From assembly GCF_010669285.1 (NCBI RefSeq), contig NZ_CP048711.1, forward strand, positions 186,001 through 250,000: a stretch of 64,000 bases of DNA. The letters are read 5' to 3'. Below, one piece after another: positions 1 through 7,860 of this stretch. The notes beneath the pieces are model-generated. The model did not search any database, was not told the origin of the DNA, and worked only from the letters and a program-made list of their open reading frames with translations. The first letter of the stretch is position 1, and every line of letters starts with the position of its first letter. This DNA is from Kineobactrum salinum (lineage in GTDB: Bacteria; Pseudomonadota; Gammaproteobacteria; Pseudomonadales; Halieaceae). A program made the position numbers and the translations under genes.

Positions 1-422
1 GCGGCGGCGCCAGCCAGGACTCTGGTATCGCGGCCTTCCGTTTCTTTTCCTATCGCGACCCGCGGCTGCTGGATACGCTGCAGGATTTCGACCAGTCGAT
101 TGCCTGGATGCTGGAGAACAAGCATGAACAGGCGAGCCTGGAGGAGGCAGTCCTGGGGGTGATTGGAAGCATGGACAAACCCGGCTCGCCAGCCGGCGAG
201 GCCAAACAGCATTTCTACAACCGCCTGTTCGGCCGCAGCCACCAGCACCGGGAGCAGTTCCGGCGCGCCATTTTGGCAGTCAGTCTGGAGGATTTGCGCC
301 GGGTTACCGAGCTTTACCTGGATCCAGCCCGGGCCAGCACGGCGGTGGTCAGCAACCGCAAACAGCTGGAGGCGCTGGGTACAGCGGTCAATGAACTGGG
401 CCTCATGGTCCAGCAGCTCTGA
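1..422 (+). CDS. M16-family zinc metallopeptidase, C-terminal fragment (5' end outside window)
   Basis: The reading frame is open from position 3 to the TGA at 420-422, so only about 139 C-terminal residues are visible. The segment has the look of the last helical part of a large M16 (insulinase/PreP-like) peptidase: an aromatic 'AFRFFSYRDP' strand, a long helical stretch, 'GEAKQHFYNRLFG', and a closing 'STAVVSNRKQLEALG' strand typical of the C-terminal M16 domain. M16C enzymes degrade peptides and use an HxxEH zinc site in the N-terminal half, which is not in this window, so activity cannot be judged. The gene is convergent with the cpxP-like gene downstream. The family assignment rests on general pattern only. 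Confidence 0.6.
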   Translation, partial: GGASQDSGIAAFRFFSYRDPRLLDTLQDFDQSIAWMLENKHEQASLEEAVLGVIGSMDKPGSPAGEAKQHFYNRLFGRSHQHREQFRRAILAVSLEDLRRVTELYLDPARASTAVVSNRKQLEALGTAVNELGLMVQQL

Positions 423-444
423 TGAGCCATGTGCTCCATACCGG

Positions 445-474
445 AAAAGGCCGGGTACACGAGCGTACCCGGCC
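445..474 (-). terminator. Rho-independent terminator downstream of the cpxP-like gene
   Basis: A perfect 10-bp inverted repeat (449-458 with 465-474, GGCCGGGTAC/GTACCCGGCC) has a 6-nt loop. Read on the minus strand it is followed by TTTT (445-448). It lies just past the stop of the minus-strand cpxP-like gene and between two convergent genes. The T-run is short. Confidence 0.6.
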
Positions 475-506
475 GAACCAGAGATCGCTGTAGACCAGCT
501 GTTAGT

Positions 507-992
507 TTAGTCCTCGCGACGCATCTGCCGATCGGCTTGGGGGCCCCGCTTGAACCGGTGCTTGTGGCGTTTCGCCTCCATCCGTTCCAGCTTCTGTCGT
601 TGACTGTCATCCAGCAATTGATAAATCCCGGCTCTGGTTTCCGCCCGACGAAAGCTGCTACGTGCTGTAATCTGTCCCAGCTCATCTGCCAGCGCCTGGG
701 CTGTACCGGCATCGAAATTGCTTTGCTGGTCGCGCAGTTGCCCGCGCAGTGCCTGCATCCGTTCCCGGTCGGCCGCGCCGGCCTCGTGGGCCTGTGCCAG
801 CAATTGCGAAACGCGATCCTGCTGCTCCTGACTCAAGTCGAGATGGCGGCTCATTTTTGTCAGCATGCGCTCGGGATCAGCACCGTGATGCCCGTCCCCC
901 GGGGCCGTCCAGCCCGGGGCCGCAGCGAGCGAGCCCAGCAACAGCAGGGCAAGTCCGGTGTTGCGAGCGGTTTTTCTGTGGTGTGTTGGCAT
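507..992 (-). CDS. Spy/CpxP family periplasmic protein
   Basis: A 161-residue secreted protein. The ATG at 992 is preferred over the upstream in-frame start at 1025 because it follows GGAG at good spacing and begins directly with a basic N-region and hydrophobic core (TGLALLLLGSLAAAPGWTA) typical of a signal peptide. The mature part is almost entirely charged helix (DLSQEQQDRVSQLL, then many Arg/Glu/Gln), as in the Spy/CpxP LTxxQ family. These are periplasmic chaperones or negative feedback regulators of the Cpx envelope-stress response. It is divergent from cpxR-cpxA and has a CpxR-box-like site in the shared promoter. Family is confident; whether it is CpxP proper or Spy-like is inferred from context. 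Confidence 0.82.
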   Translation of the reverse strand: MPTHHRKTARNTGLALLLLGSLAAAPGWTAPGDGHHGADPERMLTKMSRHLDLSQEQQDRVSQLLAQAHEAGAADRERMQALRGQLRDQQSNFDAGTAQALADELGQITARSSFRRAETRAGIYQLLDDSQRQKLERMEAKRHKHRFKRGPQADRQMRRED

Positions 993-1063
993 GTCGTTCT
1001 CCGTGGTTGGCTGAACACGAAACAAGTCTAGGCCGCGGCGCGGTAATTGTGCGGCCGTCGGAG

Positions 1064-1078
1064 GTTAATAAAAGTAAA
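1064..1078. promoter_or_regulatory. Putative CpxR box in the cpxP/cpxR divergent promoter
   Basis: GTTAA (1064-1068), a 5-base spacer, then GTAAA (1074-1078) matches the known CpxR direct repeat GTAAA-N5-GTAAA with one mismatch. It sits in the 211-bp gap between the divergent cpxP-like and cpxR genes, where autoregulation would be expected. The assignment is by pattern and context. Confidence 0.55.
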
Positions 1079-1203
1079 GAAGCGTCTCGCGGCGTAGCCT
1101 GCGGATGACATTGCTTGCCACGGACGTCACACTAGGGTCCGTTCACACTTGTAACATAAGCCCTGCTGGCGGCCAGTTTGCCCGCTTTCCGAGAGAACCC
1201 CCG

Positions 1204-1904
1204 ATGCCCGAGCAACTGCTGCTGATCGACGACGACCGGGAACTGTGTACCCTGCTGGCCGAGTTCCTGCAACTGGAGGGTTTCGCGGTGGATATGTTGC
1301 ACGACGGCAAAGATGCACTGCAGCGCTGCCGGGACCAGGCCTACGACGCCATCGTGCTGGATATCATGCTGCCGGGCATGCAGGGCTGGAGGTACTGCGC
1401 AGATTGCGGGAACAACTGGACACCCCGGTACTGATGCTGACGGCCCGCGGCGGGGATACAGACCGCATCGTGGGTCTTGAACTCGGCGCTGACGACTACC
1501 TCCCCAAGCCCTGCAACCCTCGCGAACTGGCCGCGAGGCTGCGGGCGATACTGCGCCGGGCCCGGCATCCCGAGCCTGGCGTCGATACCGAACTGCGGGT
1601 AGGTCACACTTGCCTCAACAGCGCCGATCGCAGTGCCCACTACCGGGATTGCGACCTGCAGCTGACCAGTGCCGAGTTCAATGTGTTGCAGGCACTGTTG
1701 TCACGCGCGGGCACCGTAGTCGACAAGGAGTCGCTGAGCCGTCAGGCGCTGGGCCGGGCCCTGTCGGCCTATGACCGCTCGGTGGATGTTCACGTCAGCA
1801 AAATTCGCAAGAAATTCGCCGCCTGTGGCGCTGACAACCCTATCGTCAATGTGCGCGGGGCCGGCTACCAGTTCACCGTCTCCGGCGACACGGACAGACA
1901 TTGA
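1204..1904 (+). CDS. cpxR: CpxR-like OmpR-family response regulator, broken by a one-base frameshift as sequenced
   Basis: The receiver domain starts at the ATG at 1204 (LLLIDDDRELC, acidic pocket; phospho-acceptor Asp53 in IVLDIMLPG). That frame ends prematurely at 1434. The rest of the receiver (VLMLTARGGDTD, GADDYLPKP with the conserved Lys) and a full winged-helix domain ending in VRGAGYQFTV continue in another frame to the TGA at 1902-1904. Adding one C between 1386 and 1387 (GGC-TGG to GGC-CTG-GAG) restores a 233-residue protein of normal length. The gene overlaps cpxA by ATGA at 1904. Four other long genes here carry the same kind of -1 defect, so a base-calling error is likelier than true loss. 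Confidence 0.82.
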
Positions 1905-3316
1905 TGCCGTTCAACTCGTTGTTTACCAAGATATTCATCGGCTTCTGGCTGGTGACCAGCGCAGTGCTGGCCAGCTGGTTGCTGGCGGGGCATTACCTGG
2001 ATTCGCTGCTACCGGATGAATCCGATTCGCGGCGGCCACATACGCCTCCGCGGTTCATTATCAGGTTGCTGTACGATCTGCAGAACCAGCCCAACGATGC
2101 GCTGGCGGCAACCATCGCGGAAGTCTATCAGGAGCACCGGGTCAAGGTCTTCCTCCTCAACGAGGCCAGCGAGGATGTGCTGGGACGACGGGTGCCAGCT
2201 CAGGTAAGCGAGGTGGCGCAGCGTCTTGGTGACGGCTCGAGGCGGGCTTTCCTGCGCGGCGACCGTCGGCATCTGCTCGCTCACCAGCTGTACCGCGACG
2301 ACCTGGGGCCGGTCCGCTCTGTACTGGTGTTCAGGCCCAACCGGTCACGCGTCGTCAGTGTCCTGGGCAGCAATCTCTGGCTGCGCCTGGGTCTGGCAAT
2401 ACTGGTTTCAGGGCTGTTGTGCTATCTGCTGTCGCGACTGATGACCCGGCCCCTTGAGCGGCTACGGCTGGCCGCCCGCGACCTGGCTGACGGGCAGTTG
2501 GCCACCCGGCTGGATGTGCGCACCCGGGGCGGTGATGAAACCAATGATCTGGCACGCGATTTCAACCGCATGGCGGAACAGTTGCAGCAGCGCATAGACG
2601 CCCAGCGCCGGCTGTTATCGGATGTCTCCCACGAACTGCGTTCACCGCTGGCCCGGCTGCAGGTAGCACTGGCACTGGCCGGGAAGGATCCTGCCAACCC
2701 GCAGTCCCAACTCGCTCGTATCGAACGCGAAGCCCGGCGTCTGGATGAGCTGATCGACGAACTGCTGAGCACCCAGACCGATGACAGCCTGATGGACGAG
2801 CACATCGACCTGGTCCCCCTGCTGCGCGATCTGTGTGAGGATGCGAGCTATGAAGGCCGCGCAACTGGCCGCCGGGTCGAATTCCATAGCGATTCGGAGC
2901 ATGCCCTGGTACTGGGCAATGGCACCCTGTTGCGCAAGGCTTTCGACAACATCTTGCGCAATGCGCTGCACTATACCGCGACGGATTCTGTAGTGCAGCT
3001 TGGCGTCAGTACCGCGGATCAGCGACTGCTGGTCACCGTGCAGGACCAGGGGCCTGGCATTCCAGAGGCGGAGCTGGCGCGGGTCTTCGATGAGTTCTAC
3101 CGGGTCGATTCGGCGCGCGCCCGCGAAACCGGCGGCTACGGCCTGGGACTGTCAATAGCGCGGCGGGCCGTCATCCGCCATGGCGGTGACATCAGCGCCA
3201 CCAACACCAATCCCGGCCTGTTGATGCAGGTGGAGTTGCCGCTGTTCGACAGCCAGGGTCTAGAACGGGAATACCCGAGGCAACATCACCAGCACCACGG
3301 TCGAATAGCCCAGTGA
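1904..3316 (+). CDS. cpxA: CpxA-like sensor histidine kinase
   Basis: 470 residues from the ATG at 1904, which overlaps the cpxR stop. Order: a first membrane segment (about residues 8-30), a periplasmic sensor loop, a second membrane segment (about 160-180), HAMP, then HisKA with phospho-acceptor His243 in the H-box SDVSHELRSPLARLQ, which is very like E. coli CpxA. The HATPase domain has an N-box (DNILRNALHYT), a G1-type DQGPGIPEAEL motif and a GGYGLGLSIARR lid. It should sense envelope stress at the inner membrane and phosphorylate CpxR. Its last 57 bases overlap, tail to tail, the end of the minus-strand transporter gene. Confidence 0.88.
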   Translation: MPFNSLFTKIFIGFWLVTSAVLASWLLAGHYLDSLLPDESDSRRPHTPPRFIIRLLYDLQNQPNDALAATIAEVYQEHRVKVFLLNEASEDVLGRRVPAQVSEVAQRLGDGSRRAFLRGDRRHLLAHQLYRDDLGPVRSVLVFRPNRSRVVSVLGSNLWLRLGLAILVSGLLCYLLSRLMTRPLERLRLAARDLADGQLATRLDVRTRGGDETNDLARDFNRMAEQLQQRIDAQRRLLSDVSHELRSPLARLQVALALAGKDPANPQSQLARIEREARRLDELIDELLSTQTDDSLMDEHIDLVPLLRDLCEDASYEGRATGRRVEFHSDSEHALVLGNGTLLRKAFDNILRNALHYTATDSVVQLGVSTADQRLLVTVQDQGPGIPEAELARVFDEFYRVDSARARETGGYGLGLSIARRAVIRHGGDISATNTNPGLLMQVELPLFDSQGLEREYPRQHHQHHGRIAQ

Positions 3317-4984
3317 CAGCGGCAACCCTGCGCGCAGGTAGTCGCGCATGGTGTAGCCGCCGAGGTTCTGCACCATCAGGTTGGTGGTGTAACCGTAAGG
3401 TGTAAGAAAACTGGCGCTGGCGCCAAATGCCACCGCCATAACAAAGGGCATCACGCTGACCCCGAAGCTCTCAGCCAGGCCGAAAGCCACTGGAAAGCTC
3501 AGCGCCGCAGCCGCATTGTTGGTCATCAATTCCGTCAATACCAGGGTACCCAGATAAATGCCGATCAGTGCAGTGTAGGGGCCCACGGCGACGAGATTGT
3601 GCTGCAGGGCCGTCGCCAGACTGGCCACCAGCCCTGTGTTGGTCAGCGCCTGGGACAGGGTCAGGGCGGAGGCGATAATCAGCCAGATCTCGAACGGAAA
3701 ACGACGCCGCAGCTCCGAGGCCCGCACCAGGCCCAGCGCCAGCATGCCCACCAGCAGGAACAGCAATCCCTTGATCAGCGGCACGATCTCCAGCGATGCC
3801 AGCGCCACTATGGCGGCCAGTGACAGAGTCACGAACCAGTTCTGCAGGGGCGTGGTAGTGGAGCCCGCCACGGCATCGTCAACCACCACGAAATTCTTGT
3901 CCAGATTCTTGCGTTCGTTGAAATCCGGCCCCACCGCCAGCATCAGGTTGTCCCCGGCCTGAATGGTGATATTGCCCAGCTTGCCGGACAGTCGCTTGCC
4001 GCCGCGCCGCATACCGACAACTGCCGCATCGAACAGTGAGCGAAAGCCGGATTCCTTGATGGTCTTGCCTTCGATTGCCGCATTGGGCATGACAATCACT
4101 TCCATCATGTTTTCCCGCAACAGGCCCTCCTCCACCGCAAACAGGTGCAGGCCGTCAAAGGCATCCAGCGCATTGACCTGGGTAATGTCACCGGAGAAGA
4201 TAAGTTTGTCGCCGGCCTCAATGTATTCGCCGGGCGCCACGGGCGAGATCAAGTGTTCATCGCGCACTATCTCCACCAGAAAAAGTGCATCCAGGTCGCG
4301 CAGCTGATTTTCGGCAATGCTCTTGCCCACCAGACTCGACTCCGGCCCCACCTCTGCCTCTACCACATACTCCGCCACCTGAATCTGCTCGGCACTGTCA
4401 TGGGGCAGCAAGCGCCCTGCCAGCAGGATCAGCAGCAACCCCACCAGGGTGGCGCTGCCACCTACCAGCAGAAAATCAAAGAAGGCCAGCCCCTGGCCCG
4501 TGGCATCCTCCAGAAAACTGCTGACGATGAGGTTGGTGGAGGTGCCGATCAGGGTCATCGTGCCCCCCAGAATGGCTGCATAGGACAGCGGGATCAGCAA
4601 CCGGGAGGCAGGATGATGGCGGTTGGCCCTGACCGTGGTGGCCAGGGTGGCGACCACGGCGGTATTGTTGACGAAGGCGGAAAACAACGCAGTCACACCA
4701 CCCAGACGCAACAGACTCAGACTGTAGCTGGGTGAGATCAGGCGCCCCGACAGGCGATTGAGCCAGGACAGCTTTTCCAGACCGATGGATACCAGCAACA
4801 GCAGCATGAGTGTGATAAGTCCGGAATTGGCGGCCTTCTCCAGCACCTGCGGGGTATCGACGAGCCCCAGAAAGTAGGCTGCCAGCATGGTACCGACAAA
4901 CACCCGGGACGCTGCCCAATCAGTCAGAATCAAACAGCCCAGCAACCACAGAAACAGGGCCGAAATCAGTATCTGGTCGAGCAT
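3260..4984 (-). CDS. SLC13/DASS-type transporter with two TrkA-C (RCK_C) domains
   Basis: 574 residues from the ATG at 4984 (MLDQILISALFLWLLG). The frame is open further upstream, but that part lies under the divergent thioredoxin-fold gene and is not protein-like. A first membrane half carries the family signature with NNTAVVATL; a soluble middle holds two TrkA-C-like domains (VGKSIAENQLRDLDALFLVEI; IEGKTIKESGFRSL); a second membrane half repeats the signature as MTNNAAAALSFP. Family members carry Na+-coupled anions such as sulfate, phosphate or dicarboxylates; the RCK_C insertion is usual in the bacterial sulfate/citrate-like branch. The substrate cannot be read from sequence. It converges with cpxA and overlaps it by 57 bp. 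Confidence 0.85.
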   Translation of the reverse strand: MLDQILISALFLWLLGCLILTDWAASRVFVGTMLAAYFLGLVDTPQVLEKAANSGLITLMLLLLVSIGLEKLSWLNRLSGRLISPSYSLSLLRLGGVTALFSAFVNNTAVVATLATTVRANRHHPASRLLIPLSYAAILGGTMTLIGTSTNLIVSSFLEDATGQGLAFFDFLLVGGSATLVGLLLILLAGRLLPHDSAEQIQVAEYVVEAEVGPESSLVGKSIAENQLRDLDALFLVEIVRDEHLISPVAPGEYIEAGDKLIFSGDITQVNALDAFDGLHLFAVEEGLLRENMMEVIVMPNAAIEGKTIKESGFRSLFDAAVVGMRRGGKRLSGKLGNITIQAGDNLMLAVGPDFNERKNLDKNFVVVDDAVAGSTTTPLQNWFVTLSLAAIVALASLEIVPLIKGLLFLLVGMLALGLVRASELRRRFPFEIWLIIASALTLSQALTNTGLVASLATALQHNLVAVGPYTALIGIYLGTLVLTELMTNNAAAALSFPVAFGLAESFGVSVMPFVMAVAFGASASFLTPYGYTTNLMVQNLGGYTMRDYLRAGLPLSLGYSTVVLVMLPRVFPF

Positions 4985-5149
4985 GAGATGGAAGCCTGGT
5001 GCCGCAACGGGGTGCCAAGCATACGTGCTGGACGCTGTTGTGGACAAGAGGGACCGCCGCAAAGCGGTTCCCGCAGAACCCCACTCCACAAGTCCCCACT
5101 GCCGTTTTGCATTACACTGGGGGCCGTACCCATTGAAGGAACTGCTTTC

Positions 5150-5794
5150 ATGCAACGATGGCTGCTGCTCGCTACCGGACTCGTGCTGCTGATCGCCGCG
5201 GGCCTTTATTGGCTGCGCGAACCACTCAAGCAAAGTGCTCTGGAGCGTCTTACAGCGGACATGTTCCTGCCCGCAGACAACGACAGTTTCAGCCCGGGCC
5301 CGGCACCGGGTTCACACTTTCCCGGCGTACGCGCCCGCTATCAGGGGGAGCAGGTGACTTTGCTGAACCGTTTCGCCGGTCGCCACGGCACTGTCCTGGT
5401 GGCCAGCCGGTCGCTGGACTGGTGCCCGTATTGCAAAAGAGAATTGCTGGAACTACAGGCTCACAAGGCCGCTTTCGATGCTGCCGGCATCGGTCTGGTG
5501 GTCATCACTTACGACCCTCCGGAACTGCAGCAGGCCTTTGTTGACCGGCACGACATCAGCATCCCGGTGCTGTCGGATATAGACGCCCTCACCTTCAAGA
5601 CCCTGGGGATCCTCAATCCGGATTACGGACCGGGGGACCCTCACCACGGCATTCCCACCCCGGGGATGATCGTCATCGCCCCCGATGGCACCGTCGCAGG
5701 CAAGCTGTTTCTGGAGGCCTACAGCACCCGGGTGGAAGCGGGCGCAGCATTGCAGTTTGCCCGCGAGGTACTGGCTACGGTCACCGCCCTGTAG
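5150..5794 (+). CDS. Membrane-anchored thioredoxin-fold (AhpC/TSA, redoxin) protein
   Basis: 214 residues. The ATG at 5150 follows AAGGA at good spacing. An N-terminal hydrophobic anchor (WLLLATGLVLLIAAGLYWL) places the domain in the periplasm. The thioredoxin fold has a visible CxxC active site in DWCPYCKREL, followed by VVITYDPPELQQ and a PTPGMIVIAPDG strand with the cis-Pro region. This matches peroxiredoxin-like/redoxin families, where a thiol pair reduces peroxides or disulfides; the CxxC favours a thioredoxin-type reductase role. It is divergent from the SLC13 transporter and convergent with the small lipoprotein gene. Confidence 0.75.
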   Translation: MQRWLLLATGLVLLIAAGLYWLREPLKQSALERLTADMFLPADNDSFSPGPAPGSHFPGVRARYQGEQVTLLNRFAGRHGTVLVASRSLDWCPYCKRELLELQAHKAAFDAAGIGLVVITYDPPELQQAFVDRHDISIPVLSDIDALTFKTLGILNPDYGPGDPHHGIPTPGMIVIAPDGTVAGKLFLEAYSTRVEAGAALQFAREVLATVTAL

Positions 5795-5798
5795 CAGA

Positions 5799-5957
5799 TC
5801 AAGGGAATAAAAAATGTCGCCTGTCAAGAACTCTCGGAGGCGGCCCGTCCCGCCGGGGTGCTGACGGCGCTGCACGCAACGGCGGACTGGCGCAGGCGGC
5901 CAACAGCAAAACCAGCCCGCAAGTTGCGATGAAGGAGGACGGATGACCGTTTTTCAT
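5799..5957 (-). CDS. Small putative lipoprotein, translationally coupled to the upstream oxidoreductase
   Basis: A 52-residue ORF whose ATG (5957-5955) overlaps the TGA of the oxidoreductase (5956-5954). It starts MKNGHPSSF and has a hydrophobic segment ending in a lipobox, GLVLLLAAC, with Cys at about residue 22. The mature tail is short, Pro/Arg-rich and without a recognised domain. The lipobox and the ATGA coupling argue for a real gene; the small size and odd composition argue against. No function is assigned. Confidence 0.4.
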   Translation of the reverse strand: MKNGHPSSFIATCGLVLLLAACASPPLRAAPSAPRRDGPPPRVLDRRHFLFP

Positions 5958-6895
5958 GGCGTGAAGACGATGCGTTCGCTGGTGTGGGCCGCCTCGCACC
6001 ACGCCTGCCCCACATTGCTGAGCGGCGTAGCCTTCACGTCGATGCGGAAGGTGCCGCGCGCGATCTCTTCTGCCAGCGATGGCAACTCCTTAAGAATCTG
6101 GCGACCCGACACCGAACCATAGCCGCTGCCCACAATGCTGAGATTTGCAGAGCGCAGGAAGGCGCCCGGGATGGCAGCAACTTCACCCGCCATCGAACCG
6201 ATATGTATCCAGGTGAGCGACTGGCCGCGATTCTCCCGATGTTTGAGTACGGCCTCCATGGCACGAATCGCACTTTCTCCCCAGACAAAATCGAGCACGA
6301 CGTCGACGTCGTGCGCGAGGGGACCCAACCCGACATCTTCCAGCGACACAATCTCCGTGGCACCGAGCGCGGGCAGCTTGGCAAGCTTATGTTCGTCGCG
6401 CCCCGCAGCGATGACCTGCGACGCGCCCAGGTAGCGGGCGATCTGCACTGCCATGCTTCCCGAGCTTCCGGTGGCACCGAGGATGAGCACCTTCTGTCCG
6501 CGCTGAAATGGCACGCGGCAACGCAGCGCGAGCCAGGACGCCGTCGCGGGATTCATAGCGCCGGCAACGGTGACGGCGTCGCTGTCGTGCGGAAGTTCGA
6601 TGCTGTGGTCGAATTCAATCACCGTCCTGTCGGCCATCGTTCCAAGCTGCCCGGGACCCTGCACGAAGTAGCGCAACTTGCCGTCGGTATCGCGCCCGAC
6701 GCCATCGACACCCGGCACGAGCGGCAGCTCCCCACTACTGGAATAATGAACGCCTGAAGCCTGGCCGCGAGTGACGTGATGGAGGCCGGCCGCGAGCACT
6801 TCGACGAGCATTTCTCCCGGCCCTTTGGGCGCGGGATCAGTGTAGTCGCCGTAGTGCGGCGGCTGGTCGAACGAGGATATGACGGCAGCTTTCAT
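5954..6895 (-). CDS. Zinc-independent MDR (quinone oxidoreductase-like) protein
   Basis: 313 residues from the ATG at 6895, chosen because AAGGAG lies 7 nt upstream and the protein then begins MKAAVISSFD, a typical MDR start; an earlier in-frame start at 6937 would lie inside the operator. The N-terminal GroES-like part is followed by a Rossmann fold with GATGSSGSMAVQ as the NAD(P)-binding motif. No structural-zinc cysteine cluster is visible, as in quinone oxidoreductases and enoyl reductases. NAD(P)H-dependent reduction of a quinone or enone is likely; substrate unknown. It is divergent from a decayed marR gene across a strong inverted repeat and is probably repressed by a MarR protein. Confidence 0.82.
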   Translation of the reverse strand: MKAAVISSFDQPPHYGDYTDPAPKGPGEMLVEVLAAGLHHVTRGQASGVHYSSSGELPLVPGVDGVGRDTDGKLRYFVQGPGQLGTMADRTVIEFDHSIELPHDSDAVTVAGAMNPATASWLALRCRVPFQRGQKVLILGATGSSGSMAVQIARYLGASQVIAAGRDEHKLAKLPALGATEIVSLEDVGLGPLAHDVDVVLDFVWGESAIRAMEAVLKHRENRGQSLTWIHIGSMAGEVAAIPGAFLRSANLSIVGSGYGSVSGRQILKELPSLAEEIARGTFRIDVKATPLSNVGQAWCEAAHTSERIVFTP

Positions 6896-6931
6896 CGGGC
6901 TCTCCTTTGGTGAGCACAGGATTAATAAAGC

Positions 6932-6965
6932 TCGCATTACGATCCATTATTGATGCGTAATGCGA
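6932..6965. promoter_or_regulatory. Spaced inverted repeat, probable MarR-type operator
   Basis: A perfect 10-bp inverted repeat, TCGCATTACG (6932-6941) and CGTAATGCGA (6956-6965), is separated by 14 bases. It lies between the divergent oxidoreductase and the marR remnant. A close copy with the same 14-base spacing and a nearly identical spacer core (TATTGAT) lies at 62257-62292 in front of the intact related marR. That strongly suggests a common repressor site. Confidence 0.7.
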
Positions 6966-7319
6966 ACCATGTCAACATGCGGCCACGATGAAAAAGCAAA
7001 AAATGTGAAGCAAGCCTCCGCGCCCGACGAAGGACTGGCCGATGCACTTGTTACGACCTCCTTTGTCACGATGGCCGTAATCAACAAGATTGGCGCCGAT
7101 CTCGACTTCGCGCTGCATGGCGCGCTGCTTCGGCGCACCGGGACGAAGGCGGAAGCGGTCGGCGTCGTCGCCGCTGCGCCGGTTCATACGGCGGCTCCAG
7201 CGAAGTGCAGCGCGCCACAGGGCGCGATGCACGCGGTTTCGGAAAGACGCGGTTTCCAGGAGCCTGTTGGGAGCCAAGCGGACGGAAGCCGGGTCAAGTT
7301 TCGAAAAGCACCGGCATAG
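6960..7319 (+). pseudogene. Decayed MarR-family regulator (N-terminal remnant)
   Basis: Residues such as SAPDEGLADALVTTSF and VTMAVINKIGAD match the intact regulator at 62314-62784 almost word for word, and the DNA upstream matches too. The equivalent start codon is at 6988, but the A-rich stretch after it is one base shorter than in the intact copy, so that start is out of frame with the conserved part. Similarity ends near 7105, before the winged helix. The remaining open frame to 7319 has no resemblance to a MarR protein. I read this as a duplicated regulator that lost its DNA-binding part. Whether a peptide is still made from the ATG at 6960 is unclear. Confidence 0.7.
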
Positions 7320-7406
7320 GATGAACTCACCTAAGTTATTGATCAACCTGCCACAACGAGCTGTGGCGTAGTCCAGCGAAGTTCGGTGCTGGAGTCATGG
7401 TGAAAT

Positions 7407-7440
7407 AAAAAACCCCCCGGTGTTGCCACCGGGGGTTTTT
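7407..7440 (-). terminator. Rho-independent terminator of the cold-shock gene
   Basis: A 9-bp GC-rich stem (7414-7422 with 7427-7435, CCCCCGGTG/CACCGGGGG) has a 4-nt loop and is followed on the minus strand by a run of T (7407-7412). It starts about 20 bases past the stop of the csp gene. A T-run on the plus side as well (7436-7440) could make it bidirectional. Confidence 0.85.
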
Positions 7441-7458
7441 CAGGAACGCATCAAGGTC

Positions 7459-7665
7459 TTAGACGACCATGATGTTTTCCGCTTGTGGGCCTTTTTGGCC
7501 CTGAGTTACCGTAAACTCAACCTTCTGGCCTTCGATCAGAGTCTTGAAGCCTGAACCGGAGATCGCGCTGAAATGCGCAAATACATCCGGACCTGATTCT
7601 TGCTCAATGAAGCCAAAGCCCTTGGTTTCGTTAAACCATTTTACGGTGCCAGTGCTAGTTGCCAT
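7459..7665 (-). CDS. Cold-shock domain protein (CspA family)
   Basis: 68 residues covering a complete cold-shock domain: [18 protein letters not shown] with RNP1 (KGFGFI) and RNP2 (VFAHF), ending in [12 protein letters not shown]. Family members bind single-stranded RNA and DNA and melt RNA structure in the cytoplasm. Length and motifs are canonical. The ATG has AGGA upstream. A strong promoter about 160 bp upstream implies a long leader RNA of the type that gives cold-dependent control in cspA-like genes, and a good terminator follows, so it is probably monocistronic. Confidence 0.95.
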   Translation of the reverse strand: MATSTGTVKWFNETKGFGFIEQESGPDVFAHFSAISGSGFKTLIEGQKVEFTVTQGQKGPQAENIMVV

Positions 7666-7823
7666 GCTGATTGTCCTGTATTTCAGGTAGAGATAAATAC
7701 CCTCCGGGGAAGGCAGTTGGGCTTGAGGTTGTGCAATTACTTATGAAATCAGGGACGAGGTACTAACAGCGTGACTTCGAAATGGTATACATAAATAGTA
7801 GTAAAACGATCAAGCAGGGTCCG

Positions 7824-7851
7824 AGTATATAGATCCTGCCAGCGCAGTCAA
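7824..7851 (-). promoter_or_regulatory. Sigma-70-type promoter of the cold-shock gene
   Basis: On the minus strand, TTGACT (-35, 7851-7846) and TATACT (-10, 7829-7824) are separated by 16 bases. Transcription would start near 7817, giving a leader of about 150 nt before the ATG at 7665, as is usual for cspA-type genes. I saw no clear cold-box sequence. Confidence 0.6.
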
Positions 7852-7860
7852 TCACTATTT

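Noticed and set aside
4985-5233. Longer N-terminus for the SLC13 transporter
   Set aside because: It overlaps the divergent redoxin gene, has no membrane character and no ribosome site; the ATG at 4984 begins the first helix.
6972-7346. Minus-strand 124-residue frame over the marR remnant
   Set aside because: It is the antisense of the remnant and the following unrelated DNA, without a recognisable domain or ribosome site.
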